Below, one piece after another: positions 45,347 to 53,875 of a stretch of DNA of 64,000 nt. Source of the DNA: Sporosarcina sp. P34 (lineage in GTDB: Bacteria > Bacillota > Bacilli > Bacillales_A > Planococcaceae). A program made the position numbers and the translations under genes. Below the pieces are notes generated by a model, which saw only the letters and a list, made by a program, of their open reading frames with translations, was not told where the DNA came from and ran no database searches. Positions within the stretch are counted from its first letter, which is position 1. Each line of letters begins with the position of its first letter. The DNA is taken from contig NZ_PDZC01000001.1 in the NCBI RefSeq assembly GCF_002743375.1, positions 310,001 through 374,000 of the forward strand, read 5' to 3'.

Positions 45347-46375
45347 ATGAGTTTGGATTCAATCTTATTGACGATCTTTCAACGCCTCCATGGTGAGCGT
45401 TCAGCGCAAGGTGTCTATCATATACTTCGCGGAAAACGGTCAGGACAGACGTTACAAGACGTGGAATATTATCAAGTTAAATCATACTATGCATTGTTGC
45501 CACAATTGACGGCAAGCGAATTCCAGCAAACGTTAGAGCGAATGCAAGCTGACGGACTGATCTTAATAAATGAACTCGTCTACGTGACAGCAAAAGGTCA
45601 GATGGCGACAGGCAGTGAAATGTGGCGATTTAATGGCTGGAATTACCGAGGACGTGAAAGAGAGTTCGGAAGACGGTTGGCCTTGCTAGTACAGACGTTG
45701 TCCAATTTACGCAGTGGTGAGACGATGTTCATGCCAATCCAAAAGGAGTTGCCTACCCAGCAATTTATCAAAAGCCTTTTACGTAATCAATTAAGTAACA
45801 TGACTAATCTATCCACGTCATTGCGAAAAGAATTGGAGCAAGCGCTAATTCAATCCTCATTATCAGATTTGCAGCGTACGATAGTGACCAGTCGTTTGAC
45901 GGGATATGGGTTTACTGCATCTACTTGGGAACAGCTGGCGGAGAGTCTAAACGTGTCGGCTAAGACTATACAACTTTACTATTTAGAAGCATTACATATA
46001 TTGCTCGATTACCTACCCCAGCAACCGAACATGCCTTTGCTGACAGAATTAGCAGTAGGCTGTAGAGTGGACACATATTTGACACAATCTGCTGAACGGA
46101 CACAGAAACTATTCGAGCGGGGCTATTCACTGGAGCAAATTGCTTCACTACGAAATTTGAAATTGAGTACTATAGAGGATCATTTCATTGAACTAGCGGC
46201 GAATATGGATAACTTTCCATATGAAGAATTTGTAACGAAAGAACAAATGGTTACGGTTTGGCGTCATGTTGAACAGATGCAGACTAAACGATTGCGTTTG
46301 TTGAAAGAGCAATGCCCGGAATTGTCGTATTTTCAACTACGATTAATCATCATTATGGAAAGGAGAGAGAGTTGA
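45347..46375 (+). CDS. ypbB: Helix-turn-helix protein YpbB
   Basis: The 342-aa protein is the YpbB-family partner of the short RecQ helicase. It is largely helical. A C-terminal helix-turn-helix (STWEQLAESLNVSAKTIQLY at ~204-223, and a second around LFERGYSLEQIASLRNLKLS at ~255-275) suggests DNA binding. The function is unknown. The ribosome site AAGGAGG is 8 bases upstream. The stop overlaps the recQ start as TGATG, so the two proteins are made together, as in B. subtilis ypbB-recS. Confidence 0.85.
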   Translation: MSLDSILLTIFQRLHGERSAQGVYHILRGKRSGQTLQDVEYYQVKSYYALLPQLTASEFQQTLERMQADGLILINELVYVTAKGQMATGSEMWRFNGWNYRGREREFGRRLALLVQTLSNLRSGETMFMPIQKELPTQQFIKSLLRNQLSNMTNLSTSLRKELEQALIQSSLSDLQRTIVTSRLTGYGFTASTWEQLAESLNVSAKTIQLYYLEALHILLDYLPQQPNMPLLTELAVGCRVDTYLTQSAERTQKLFERGYSLEQIASLRNLKLSTIEDHFIELAANMDNFPYEEFVTKEQMVTVWRHVEQMQTKRLRLLKEQCPELSYFQLRLIIIMERRES

Positions 46376-47814
46376 TGGAACTTCAGAAAGTATTGCATCA
46401 AAAGTTTGGTTATGAATCCTTTCGACCTGGCCAACAAGAAGTGATTACAGAGTTACTGGCTGGACGAGATACGGTGGCAATTTTTCCGACGGGTATGGGG
46501 AAGTCACTTTGCTATCAATTACCCGCCTACATGCTTGATGGGGTAGTGATCATCATCTCTCCGCTCGTTGCGTTGATGGAAGATCAAGTGGCCAATCTAA
46601 GAAAACATAAAGAAAAACGTGTAGTCGCTATCAATTCATTTTTATCTAGGAAGGAAAAGGAGTTGGCGCTCTCCACTATGGCGCAGTATAAGTTCATTTT
46701 CTTATCGCCTGAAATGATGATGCAACAACATGTCCGGCAATTAGTTCAACAACTACCTATTGCCTTTTTTGTAGTAGATGAGGCCCATTGTATTTCGGAG
46801 TGGGGGTTTGACTTTCGGCCAGACTATTTACGGCTAAAAGAACTGTTCTCTTTTACAGAAAGAGCACCTGTATTGGCATTAACTGCTACTGCGAATAAAA
46901 AAGTAGTAGAAGACATCATCACTTACTTACGCTTAAGAAATCCTCACATACAACGACAGCCGATGGATCGTCCTGCTATATCCTATCGTATTGTGCATGT
47001 AGATAATGAATCGGCAAAAACTGAGTGGATAAGTGAAAGGTTAGCTACGACAATTGGACCTGGCGTTATTTATGTGGCATCACGAAAACGTGCGGATGAA
47101 CTTGCGGCTATAATTCGACAAAGAGGAATCCCGACAGCAAGTTATCATGGCGGCAAAGAACAGGATGAACGATCTATAATTCAAGAACAATTTATACAAG
47201 GTGAACTCGAGTGGATTTGTGCTACCAATGCATTTGGTATGGGAATCCATAAAGATGATATCCGACAAGTTATTCATGAACATCTACCTGCTACGCCAAG
47301 CGCATACATTCAGGAAGTAGGACGTGCAGGACGTGATGGGGATAAAGCCGCGGTCACTCTTTTGTATAGTGAGCGTGATAGTCAGAAAGTGAAGTTCATA
47401 GTTTATGAAGATCTGCCAGATGAACAGCAAATTCTGTATTATCATTCTTTACTGCAATCAGGTACGGCGACTCTCTTGGCTGCCGAGCAAGCTGGACTAT
47501 CGGAAATAGCTAGTCGTTTACTTGATTATTATTTGGAACAATATGAGGTGGAAAATGTTATTCGACAAATCCAACAAATATATCAAGTAAAAGAGAAGCA
47601 CATTGCGGAAATGGAGAGCTATGTAAAAAGTGATAGTTGTTTACGTGAGAAATTGATGCAGTTTTTCGGCGAAAATATTTTGCCGGCAGAAACGGATTGC
47701 TGTTCAAACTGTCAAAATCTGGATGATGACTGGCTAATTAAGTCAGAAGCATCAACTAAACAAGAAACTGAAACGTTACAATGGCATGAACGTCTGCACC
47801 AGTTATTAGGTTGA
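46375..47814 (+). CDS. recQ: ATP-dependent DNA helicase RecQ (RecS type)
   Basis: The 479-aa 3'-5' helicase matches the short RecS form of Bacillus. Motifs: FRPGQQEVI (motif 0), Walker A TGMGKSLCYQLP (~39-50), DEAH box VVDEAHCISEWGFDFRPDY, SAT-like ALTATAN and motif VI region YIQEVGRAGRDG. The RecQ-C zinc-binding part is reduced to a C-terminal Cys cluster (SCLREKLM, DCCSNCQN), and no HRDC domain is present. ATG 46375 is within the ypbB stop. It acts in recombination and fork repair. Confidence 0.93.
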   Translation: MELQKVLHQKFGYESFRPGQQEVITELLAGRDTVAIFPTGMGKSLCYQLPAYMLDGVVIIISPLVALMEDQVANLRKHKEKRVVAINSFLSRKEKELALSTMAQYKFIFLSPEMMMQQHVRQLVQQLPIAFFVVDEAHCISEWGFDFRPDYLRLKELFSFTERAPVLALTATANKKVVEDIITYLRLRNPHIQRQPMDRPAISYRIVHVDNESAKTEWISERLATTIGPGVIYVASRKRADELAAIIRQRGIPTASYHGGKEQDERSIIQEQFIQGELEWICATNAFGMGIHKDDIRQVIHEHLPATPSAYIQEVGRAGRDGDKAAVTLLYSERDSQKVKFIVYEDLPDEQQILYYHSLLQSGTATLLAAEQAGLSEIASRLLDYYLEQYEVENVIRQIQQIYQVKEKHIAEMESYVKSDSCLREKLMQFFGENILPAETDCCSNCQNLDDDWLIKSEASTKQETETLQWHERLHQLLG

Positions 47815-47829
47815 AGCAGGGGGTGTGTA

Positions 47830-47858
47830 TTTACATTCTAGACAAAATTCGGCATAAT
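47830..47858 (+). promoter_or_regulatory. Sigma-A promoter ahead of the ypbE-like gene
   Basis: TTTACA, a 17-base spacer and CATAAT lie ~15 bases after the recQ stop. Confidence 0.6.
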
Positions 47859-47874
47859 AGAGGAAGATGAGTTT

Positions 47875-47982
47875 GTGAACGAACGTACTTTTCACGGATT
47901 AATAGAGGAATTGCATCATATAATAGCAACAGACATTATGCGGTGTGAAGGAGAAATTAGATATGTTAAACGATCAGTATAA
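47875..47982 (+). CDS. Candidate 35-aa ORF upstream of and overlapping ypbE-like gene
   Basis: A GTG, about 8 bases after GAGGAAG, opens 35 codons (NERTFHGLIEELHHIIATD, then IMRCEGEIRYVKRSV). Its end overlaps the start of the ypbE-like gene by 20 bases and includes that gene's ribosome site. It resembles no family I know. It may be a real small protein, a coupling leader, or chance. Confidence 0.3.
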   Translation: MNERTFHGLIEELHHIIATDIMRCEGEIRYVKRSV

Positions 47983-48268
47983 AGTGGATTTTGAACAGCA
48001 GCGAAAAGAGATTAAAGAAAAAGTGACTGTCGATAAACTTCCTTCCCGTGCAGAAGTACATGGAAAGAAGAAAGAAGAGAAATATGGTCATGTGAAAGTC
48101 ATCAATATTTTTCTAGCGATATTTACTTTGATACCTATAATTATACTACTCTATGTATTATCGGATCTTTATTCCCCTGATGTTCCAGATCAAGTACCTA
48201 TAGAAAAAGTCGAGTTGTCGGTTGGATTTTATCCGTCCGTAACACATTCCATACATGCCGTTTCTTAA
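47963..48268 (+). CDS. YpbE-like single-pass membrane protein lacking a LysM domain
   Basis: The 101-aa protein has a basic, charged N-terminal region (VDFEQQRKEIKEKVTVDKLPSR, with the conserved PSRAEVHGKKK) and one membrane segment (IFLAIFTLIPIIILLYVL, ~56-73), then a short external tail. This corresponds to the N-terminal part of B. subtilis YpbE (about 240 aa), which continues into a LysM domain. Place after recQ and before ypbG agrees. ATG 47963 follows AAGGAGA by 8 bases. No LysM-coding sequence is seen after the stop, so the shortness looks genuine. Confidence 0.6.
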   Translation: MLNDQYKVDFEQQRKEIKEKVTVDKLPSRAEVHGKKKEEKYGHVKVINIFLAIFTLIPIIILLYVLSDLYSPDVPDQVPIEKVELSVGFYPSVTHSIHAVS

Positions 48269-48283
48269 GCGCAGTACAATAGT

Positions 48284-48311
48284 TTGAGGTTTTTTGAAAT
48301 CTTGCTATACT
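48284..48311 (+). promoter_or_regulatory. Sigma-A-like promoter preceding a terminator
   Basis: TTGAGG, 16 bases, TATACT. The predicted transcript would start near 48318 and meet the hairpin at 48332 almost at once. Confidence 0.5.
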
Positions 48312-48331
48312 ACTAATGAAAATTACTACAC

Positions 48332-48361
48332 AAAAGCAAAGTAGACGCTTTGCTTTTTTTT
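48332..48361 (+). terminator. Intrinsic terminator 15 bases before ypbG
   Basis: AAAAGCAAAG and CTTTGCTTTT pair around a 6-base loop and run into eight T residues. It lies downstream of the promoter at 48284 and immediately upstream of the ypbG ribosome site. Confidence 0.88.
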
Positions 48362-48375
48362 ATGGGAGTTGACAA

Positions 48376-49140
48376 ATGAAAAAGGTTCGAATAGCGGGAT
48401 TATCAATTTTATTATCAGCGATGGCTATGCTGACTTACATGTACGCCCTAGCCCATCGGAATCGTGTGCTTACCCATACATTATATAGTACATCGACCCC
48501 AACTAATAAATTGAACGTGTTCTTTATTTCAGATATCCATAAACGCAGTATTCCAAAGCGATTGATAGATGAATTGCGTACGCGTTCTATTGACGCAGTT
48601 ATCGTAGGTGGGGATGTGGCGGAAGGTGGCGTGCCGATTGGGCGAATTGAACGCAATATACGCTTACTCGCCTCAATAGGACCGATTTTTTATATTTTCG
48701 GAAATAATGACCAAGAGGTAGGTACGGAAAATATACTACGTGTGATGAAACAAGTTGGCGGAAAAGTGTTAGTTAACAGTACTACATCGATACCGAACCA
48801 TCCGGCTTTCGGCATATGTGGATTGCAAGATCCGAATAACGGAATAGTAGAGATTGATAAGGCAGTGGATTCTGCAAGCGATTATGATCATCTGATCTTA
48901 GCTGTACATAATCCATCATTTTTTAGAAAGTTTGAAGAGAAGCGACAACCGGATTTATCTGTTGCTGGTCATACACATGGAGGCCAAATTAGACTTGGAC
49001 CTTTTGGTATGCAAGACCTTGGTCGCTTCGAGACAGTGGGAAATTGCGCGAAATTAATTAGTAACGGCTATGGAACGACAATGGTGCCGTTGCGTTTCGG
49101 TGCGAAACCTGAATGTCATGTAGTGGAAGTTCATTACTAG
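48376..49140 (+). CDS. ypbG: Metallophosphoesterase YpbG
   Basis: The 254-aa protein has an N-terminal membrane anchor (~6-25) and a calcineurin-like phosphoesterase domain: FISDIHKR (Asp-x-His), VGGDVAEGG (Gly-Asp), FGNNDQE (Gly-Asn-Asn-Asp), AVHNPS and GHTHGGQIRLG. Those give the two-metal site typical of the YkuE/YpbG group; the substrate is unknown. The start lies 6 bases after GGGAG, just past a terminator. The next gene is ypdA, 28 bases later. Confidence 0.9.
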   Translation: MKKVRIAGLSILLSAMAMLTYMYALAHRNRVLTHTLYSTSTPTNKLNVFFISDIHKRSIPKRLIDELRTRSIDAVIVGGDVAEGGVPIGRIERNIRLLASIGPIFYIFGNNDQEVGTENILRVMKQVGGKVLVNSTTSIPNHPAFGICGLQDPNNGIVEIDKAVDSASDYDHLILAVHNPSFFRKFEEKRQPDLSVAGHTHGGQIRLGPFGMQDLGRFETVGNCAKLISNGYGTTMVPLRFGAKPECHVVEVHY

Positions 49141-49168
49141 AACGCGAGAAATTAGGAGAGTAGATGTC

Positions 49169-50131
49169 ATGAATTCTGTAGATGCAGTAATTGTCGGTGG
49201 CGGTCCATGTGGCTTGTCAGCAGCAATCGAATTGCAAAATATCGGTTTGTCGGTAGTGGTAATCGAAAAAGGAAATATCGTACATTCGATTTATAATTAT
49301 CCGACCCACCAAACTTTTTTTAGTTCCAGCATGAAATTATCGATAGGCAAGACACCATTTATTACAGCTGTAGATAAACCAAAACGTAATGATGCCCTCG
49401 TGTATTATAGAACCGTCGCACAAATCGAAAACTTGCGGATCAACAGTCATGAGCGAGTGGAAGATATAAATAAGCAGCATGATAAATTTATCGTGACGAC
49501 GGATAAAGCGGTCTATGATGCGCAATATGTCGTGGTGGCGACAGGCTATTATGATCAACCTAATCGTTTACATGTCGAAGGAGAGGATTTGCCTACTGTC
49601 TATCACTACTTTAAAGAAGCGCATCCGTACTTCAATAAAAAAGTGACGGTCATTGGTGGGAAAAACTCTGCTGTTGACGCAGCACTTGAATTACACCGGG
49701 CAGGTGCTCATGTAACTGTCGTTTATCGAAACGAAACGTATTCGAAAAGTGTCAAACCATGGATACTTCCTGGCTTTGATAGTTTGGTCTGTAACGGTCA
49801 AATCGAAATGCATTTTAACGCAAATGTAACGAAAATCACTGAAAAACATGTCACCGTTCATAAACAAGGTACCCTATTTGAACTTGAAAGTGACTATGTA
49901 TTTGCGATGATCGGCTATCATCCTGATCATGCATTTTTACGTAAAATAGGAATTGAAGTAAATGAACAATCTGGACGGCCTGTTTTCAATGAAGAGTCGA
50001 TGGAAACAAACATTGAGAATTTATTCATCGCGGGTGTTATTGCAGCGGGGAATAATGCCAATGAAATTTTCATCGAAAATGGACGTTTCCATGGTGGAAT
50101 GATTGCACAGCATATTGCTCAAAATACGTGA
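49169..50131 (+). CDS. ypdA: Bacillithiol disulfide reductase YpdA (Bdr)
   Basis: Bdr reduces oxidised bacillithiol with NADPH. The 320-aa FAD protein has the N-terminal GGGPCGLSAAIEL with the redox Cys at position 14, equal to Cys14 in the Staphylococcus enzyme, the NADPH motif VIGGKNSAVDAALEL and the final FAD segment FIAGVIAAGNNANEIFIENG. This gene implies that the organism uses bacillithiol; the synthesis genes are not in the window. A terminator follows. Confidence 0.95.
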   Translation: MNSVDAVIVGGGPCGLSAAIELQNIGLSVVVIEKGNIVHSIYNYPTHQTFFSSSMKLSIGKTPFITAVDKPKRNDALVYYRTVAQIENLRINSHERVEDINKQHDKFIVTTDKAVYDAQYVVVATGYYDQPNRLHVEGEDLPTVYHYFKEAHPYFNKKVTVIGGKNSAVDAALELHRAGAHVTVVYRNETYSKSVKPWILPGFDSLVCNGQIEMHFNANVTKITEKHVTVHKQGTLFELESDYVFAMIGYHPDHAFLRKIGIEVNEQSGRPVFNEESMETNIENLFIAGVIAAGNNANEIFIENGRFHGGMIAQHIAQNT

Positions 50132-50137
50132 ATGGAT

Positions 50138-50172
50138 AAGTCGCTTACTTTACAGGTAGGCGACTTTTCTCA
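50138..50172 (+). terminator. Intrinsic terminator after ypdA
   Basis: AAGTCGC and GCGACTT close a stem with inner TTAC/GTAG pairs; TTTTC follows. Confidence 0.78.
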
Positions 50173-50210
50173 TTTATGATGTGATATACTAGCGACGTGA
50201 GGAGGCGCCT

Positions 50211-50891
50211 ATGTTAATTTTACTGACAGTCGCAATAGCGCCGGCGCTGGCCCTTTTTAGTTATTTGTATTTACGTAAGCAAATTGCCAAAGAGCCATCC
50301 AAGACGCTATTCCGTGCATTCGTTTACGGTGCAATCATGACATTTCCTATTTTGTTTATCCAGCATGTATTTGAAGAAGAGCATGTATTTTCTAATGAAT
50401 TTTTCCGCAATGTTTTATTTACGAGCAGTTTAGAGGAATTTTTTAAGTGGATTATTATTTTTATTCTCGTATATAAAACTATAGAGTTTGAAGATGCTTA
50501 TGATGGAATTTTATATGGAGCGAGTGTCTCACTCGGATTCGCTACAGTAGAAAATATTTTATATTTACTATCTTTCGGTTTGGATACAGCGTTTCTGCGT
50601 GCATTACTGCCTGTTTCAAGTCACGCATTATTTGGAGTCGTCATGGGTTATTATTTTGGTAAAGCTAAGTTTTCAGCTATGTCAGAAAAAGCAAAATGGA
50701 TAGCTATTGCATGTTTGGCGCCATTGTTGCTTCATGTACTATACAATTCCATTTTATTTACGAATGATTATTGGTTGTATCTAATGATCCCATTTATGCT
50801 ATTCCTATGGTGGTTTGGGCTGACCCGAGTGAAGTACGCGCATACGTTTGCGATGCAACAATTTAGAAAACGAAATCAATCAAACTTTTAA
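50211..50891 (+). CDS. prsW: Intramembrane metalloprotease PrsW
   Basis: PrsW performs site-1 cleavage of the anti-sigma-W factor RsiW in B. subtilis. The 226-aa polytopic protein has the family motifs EEFFKW (Glu-Glu-x-x-x-Lys) at ~79, ATVENILYL and SHALFGVVMGYYFG, each within or near membrane segments. Whether sigW/rsiW exists here is not visible; the nearby SigX-RsiX pair is another conceivable substrate but there is no evidence for it. The start follows GAGGAGGCGCCT. A terminator ends the gene. Confidence 0.93.
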   Translation: MLILLTVAIAPALALFSYLYLRKQIAKEPSKTLFRAFVYGAIMTFPILFIQHVFEEEHVFSNEFFRNVLFTSSLEEFFKWIIIFILVYKTIEFEDAYDGILYGASVSLGFATVENILYLLSFGLDTAFLRALLPVSSHALFGVVMGYYFGKAKFSAMSEKAKWIAIACLAPLLLHVLYNSILFTNDYWLYLMIPFMLFLWWFGLTRVKYAHTFAMQQFRKRNQSNF

Positions 50892-50893
50892 GA

Positions 50894-50926
50894 AATCCAT
50901 CTGAGTTCTTCAGATGGATTTTTTGC
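50894..50926 (+). terminator. Intrinsic terminator after prsW
   Basis: AAATCCATCTGA and TCAGATGGATTT pair around a 5-base loop, followed by TTT. Confidence 0.92.
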
Positions 50927-50931
50927 CTTAT

Positions 50932-50956
50932 AAAATACTCGAAATTGGACAAACTA
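50932..50956 (+). promoter_or_regulatory. Weak candidate sigma-G promoter of sleB-ypeB
   Basis: CAAACTA at 50950 matches the sigma-G -10 CATNMTA at six of seven positions; the -35 about 17 bases upstream (TTATA) fits poorly. sleB is a known sigma-G gene, which is the main reason for listing it. Confidence 0.25.
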
Positions 50957-50989
50957 CGAGGAAGCACAATTTTATGGAGGTGGATGTCT

Positions 50990-51787
50990 ATGAAGCGAAT
51001 TACAAAACGCTTCCTATTTTTATTACTGGCAGGCATCATGATGTGTTCTTTCTTTGCGAGTCATAGTGAAGCGTTCAGTGGACGCGATTTGGCAAAAGGC
51101 GCAAAAGGAGATGACGTCATTGAATTGCAAGCAAGACTTCAATATATCGGTTTCTATCATGGGGAGATTGATGGTAATTTCGGTTTTGGGACTTACTGGG
51201 CATTACGTAATTTCCAAGAGCAATACGGTTTACCAATAGACGGGATAGCTGGTAAAAGCACTCAAAAAAAGTTGGCAGGAATTACAGATTACGATGAAAA
51301 GTATGTAAAAGGACAGATTGCGAAAGGAAACCAATTTACCTATTATGGCGGTCAGTCGCTAGAATCCCAAGTGAAAAAGGGAAGTGCTCCACACAAGCAG
51401 TCCCAAACCCAAATGCAAGCACCGCCTAAATATACTGATCAAGACATTAATTTATTAGCCAATGCAGTGTATGGTGAAGCCCGTGGCGAGCCATACGAAG
51501 GACAAGTAGCGGTAGCGGCAGTTATTTTAAACCGTGTCGAACATCCAGACTTTCCTGATTCAATTGGTGGTGTCATCTTTCAACCAGGGGCGTTTACTGC
51601 AGTGGCGGATGGACAGATTTGGTTGACACCGAATCAGCGTGCGAAAGAAGCAGTTATCGATGCAATCAACGGTTGGGATCCTTCTGAAAATGCAATTTAC
51701 TATTTCAATCCAATCACAGCTACTAGTAAATGGATTTGGTCAAGGCCACAAATTAAGAAAATCGGTTTACACATATTTTGTGAATAA
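50990..51787 (+). CDS. sleB: Spore cortex-lytic enzyme SleB
   Basis: SleB cleaves spore cortex peptidoglycan during germination as a lytic transglycosylase. The 265-aa precursor has a signal peptide ending at HSEA, a peptidoglycan-binding domain (~40-95, GDDVIELQARLQYIGFYHGEIDG), a Gln/Lys-rich linker and the hydrolase_2 domain (~155-262) with the catalytic Glu in AVYGEARGEPYEGQVAVAA and the tail TATSKWIWSRPQIKKIG. ATG 50990 is 9 bases after GGAGG; ATG 50984 is the other possibility. ypeB follows, as always. Confidence 0.96.
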   Translation: MKRITKRFLFLLLAGIMMCSFFASHSEAFSGRDLAKGAKGDDVIELQARLQYIGFYHGEIDGNFGFGTYWALRNFQEQYGLPIDGIAGKSTQKKLAGITDYDEKYVKGQIAKGNQFTYYGGQSLESQVKKGSAPHKQSQTQMQAPPKYTDQDINLLANAVYGEARGEPYEGQVAVAAVILNRVEHPDFPDSIGGVIFQPGAFTAVADGQIWLTPNQRAKEAVIDAINGWDPSENAIYYFNPITATSKWIWSRPQIKKIGLHIFCE

Positions 51788-51809
51788 TAGAAAGGAGACC
51801 TAACTTATT

Positions 51810-53093
51810 ATGAAACGAATGATTTTCATTCTGACCTATTCATTTATTGTATTGGGAATATATACGTTTGGAACGGTACGTGAAAATGAAGAATTATCTA
51901 TCGCGTTGAATGGCCAGTATTCCAAGAGTATGACAGATGCCTCACAAAAGCTTGGTGAATTGGAAGAAGCGGTAAACAAGTCATTGCTTTTTGAGGATCA
52001 AAAAAGTTCCGCAAAAGAAAGAGAAGATATTTGGCGTTTATCTTCAGATATTAAGTCATCCATTTCCGCACTTCCTGTAGATGAAAGTTTCTCTACTTCC
52101 TGGATGAACTATTTAGGAAGGTTAGGGAATTTTGCAAAGGAATCTACAGAGAATGGAGACCCTGACAAATACTACGGTGTGATGCAACGCGCTTCAGAAA
52201 ATCTGGATGAGCTAACGAGTGAATGGCAGTTGGCAACGAAGGATATGTTTTCAAGTAAAATGTCAATTAGTAACTGGGAAAAAAAGTTGCGTGACTCACC
52301 TGATGGTAAGGCGAATTGGTCAAAAATGGGAGAGTCTGTCATGAGTTATACAGAAGCGGTATTTCCTTTAACGGCTAGTGAGTCTGATGCCCAGAAGAAA
52401 AAAGAGTTGCGTGATATTAAAGAAAAGAAAATTAGCGAGGACGAGGCAATTCAGAAATTTAAAAAGCTTCTACCCGCTGTTTCAAATGATATCATTGCGG
52501 CAGAAAGAAGTAGAAAAGGTGCTCCATATCCATTTTATCATATCCGTTATGCAGAAAATTCTTCAATCGGTTATATAGATATCACTGAAAAAGGCGGGCA
52601 TGTACTGTCGTACCTTATGGAGCGTCGCATGGGTAAGTCTACAGTATCGTATGAAGAGTTAGAGAAGTTGGCTAATGAATTTTTAAAGAAGGCAGATTAT
52701 ACAGATTTGGTTTTAGAAGAGGCTAGAGAGAATGATAACGCGTGGCATTTTGTTTTCGTTCGGGTGCATCCTGAAAATGAAGCCAAAGTATTCTCCGATC
52801 CAATTCATATAAAATTAGCGAAAGACAACGGCGAAGTAATTGGTTTGGATGCATCGGAATACATTCGTAAAGAGCAACCGAAACCACAGCCTATTCGTAC
52901 AGCGGAGTGGCACACGTTCTTCAGACCAGATGTTACCGTAATGGCCCAAGAGCTTGCCTACGTAGAAAATAGTCAGTTGGAGCAACGTCTTGCGCATTAT
53001 TTAACAGTCGTTTCAGGAAAAGAGAACTTGGAGACATATAAGATTCTCGTTGACACAGAGACATTAGAAGTGATTACGACGGAAAAACAATAA
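51810..53093 (+). CDS. ypeB: Germination protein YpeB
   Basis: YpeB is required for SleB to assemble in the spore and they stabilise one another. The 427-aa protein has an N-terminal membrane segment (~4-20), a helical region with many Ser, Glu and Lys (~30-190) and two or three PepSY-type modules after ~210 (EDEAIQKFKKLLP, VSYEELEKLANEFLKKA, WHTFFRPDVTVMAQELAYV). The start follows AAAGGAGACC. Length is near that of the Bacillus protein (450 aa). It is co-transcribed with sleB, 22 bases apart. Confidence 0.94.
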   Translation: MKRMIFILTYSFIVLGIYTFGTVRENEELSIALNGQYSKSMTDASQKLGELEEAVNKSLLFEDQKSSAKEREDIWRLSSDIKSSISALPVDESFSTSWMNYLGRLGNFAKESTENGDPDKYYGVMQRASENLDELTSEWQLATKDMFSSKMSISNWEKKLRDSPDGKANWSKMGESVMSYTEAVFPLTASESDAQKKKELRDIKEKKISEDEAIQKFKKLLPAVSNDIIAAERSRKGAPYPFYHIRYAENSSIGYIDITEKGGHVLSYLMERRMGKSTVSYEELEKLANEFLKKADYTDLVLEEARENDNAWHFVFVRVHPENEAKVFSDPIHIKLAKDNGEVIGLDASEYIRKEQPKPQPIRTAEWHTFFRPDVTVMAQELAYVENSQLEQRLAHYLTVVSGKENLETYKILVDTETLEVITTEKQ

Positions 53094-53157
53094 AAAGATT
53101 GGAAAAATTTACTCCACATGACATAATGAAAGAATAGGACGAATGGCAGGTGGAGAA

Positions 53158-53799
53158 ATGAGACTAAGTATCGGGACAGTATTAACATTAGAGAAAGATT
53201 ATACGGAGGAATCGGAAAAATTCAAATGTCGTGTAGTGGATATTGAAGATGACGAGCACTTCATGATGGATTATCCTATTAATATAATGACGGGTAAAAC
53301 AGCGTTCTTCATAGATGGTACGCAGCTTCTCGTGACATTTGTAGATGAGTATAAGATGTCTTATGCCTTTCGTACGGAAGTGCATAGCCGGGTTAATCAA
53401 ACGATACCTATGCTTAAACTGAAATATCCCGGTGATAAGCAATTGATTAAAATCCAAAGAAGGGAATTTGTTCGTGTTGATACGTCATTAGACGTGGCAT
53501 TACAGGCGGACTCCTCAACGTTGCAATTGGTGTCATTGGATATTAGTGCTGGCGGATTGGCAGTCAATATGAAAAGTCATGATTATTTCCCGCGAAATAC
53601 TGAAGTGAAATTATTGATCGTTTTGTTTTTCTCCAAAACAGAAATCAAATATGTATCATGTAAAGCAAGAGTAGTACGAAACTGGGAAAGTGAGAAGCGG
53701 AGATTAAGCTCTTTCACGTTTGATGAAATAGACGATAAAGATCGACAACACATTATTCGTTATTGCTTTGAAAGACAATTAGAATTACGAAACAGCTAA
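53158..53799 (+). CDS. ypfA: PilZ-domain c-di-GMP receptor, YpfA/MotI-like
   Basis: The 213-aa protein has a YcgR-like N-terminal domain (~3-90) and a C-terminal PilZ domain with both c-di-GMP motifs: QRREFVRVD (Arg-x-x-x-Arg) and DISAGGLAV (Asp-x-Ser-x-x-Gly). In B. subtilis the gene at this place, ypfA, makes MotI (DgrA), which slows the flagellar motor when c-di-GMP is high. ATG 53158 follows AGGTGGA closely; an in-frame ATG at 53143 lies upstream of that site. A terminator overlaps its stop. Confidence 0.9.
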   Translation: MRLSIGTVLTLEKDYTEESEKFKCRVVDIEDDEHFMMDYPINIMTGKTAFFIDGTQLLVTFVDEYKMSYAFRTEVHSRVNQTIPMLKLKYPGDKQLIKIQRREFVRVDTSLDVALQADSSTLQLVSLDISAGGLAVNMKSHDYFPRNTEVKLLIVLFFSKTEIKYVSCKARVVRNWESEKRRLSSFTFDEIDDKDRQHIIRYCFERQLELRNS

Positions 53800-53836
53800 A
53801 GGAAAAGTCTGTCGAGAGCAGACTTTTCCTTTTTGC
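53798..53836 (+). terminator. Intrinsic terminator after ypfA
   Basis: AAAGGAAAAGTCTG and CAGACTTTTCCTTT pair around a 7-base loop; further T residues follow. Confidence 0.92.
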
Positions 53837-53875
53837 TTATGGTACAATAAAGGCGTAAATGGAGGGGTTTTCATC

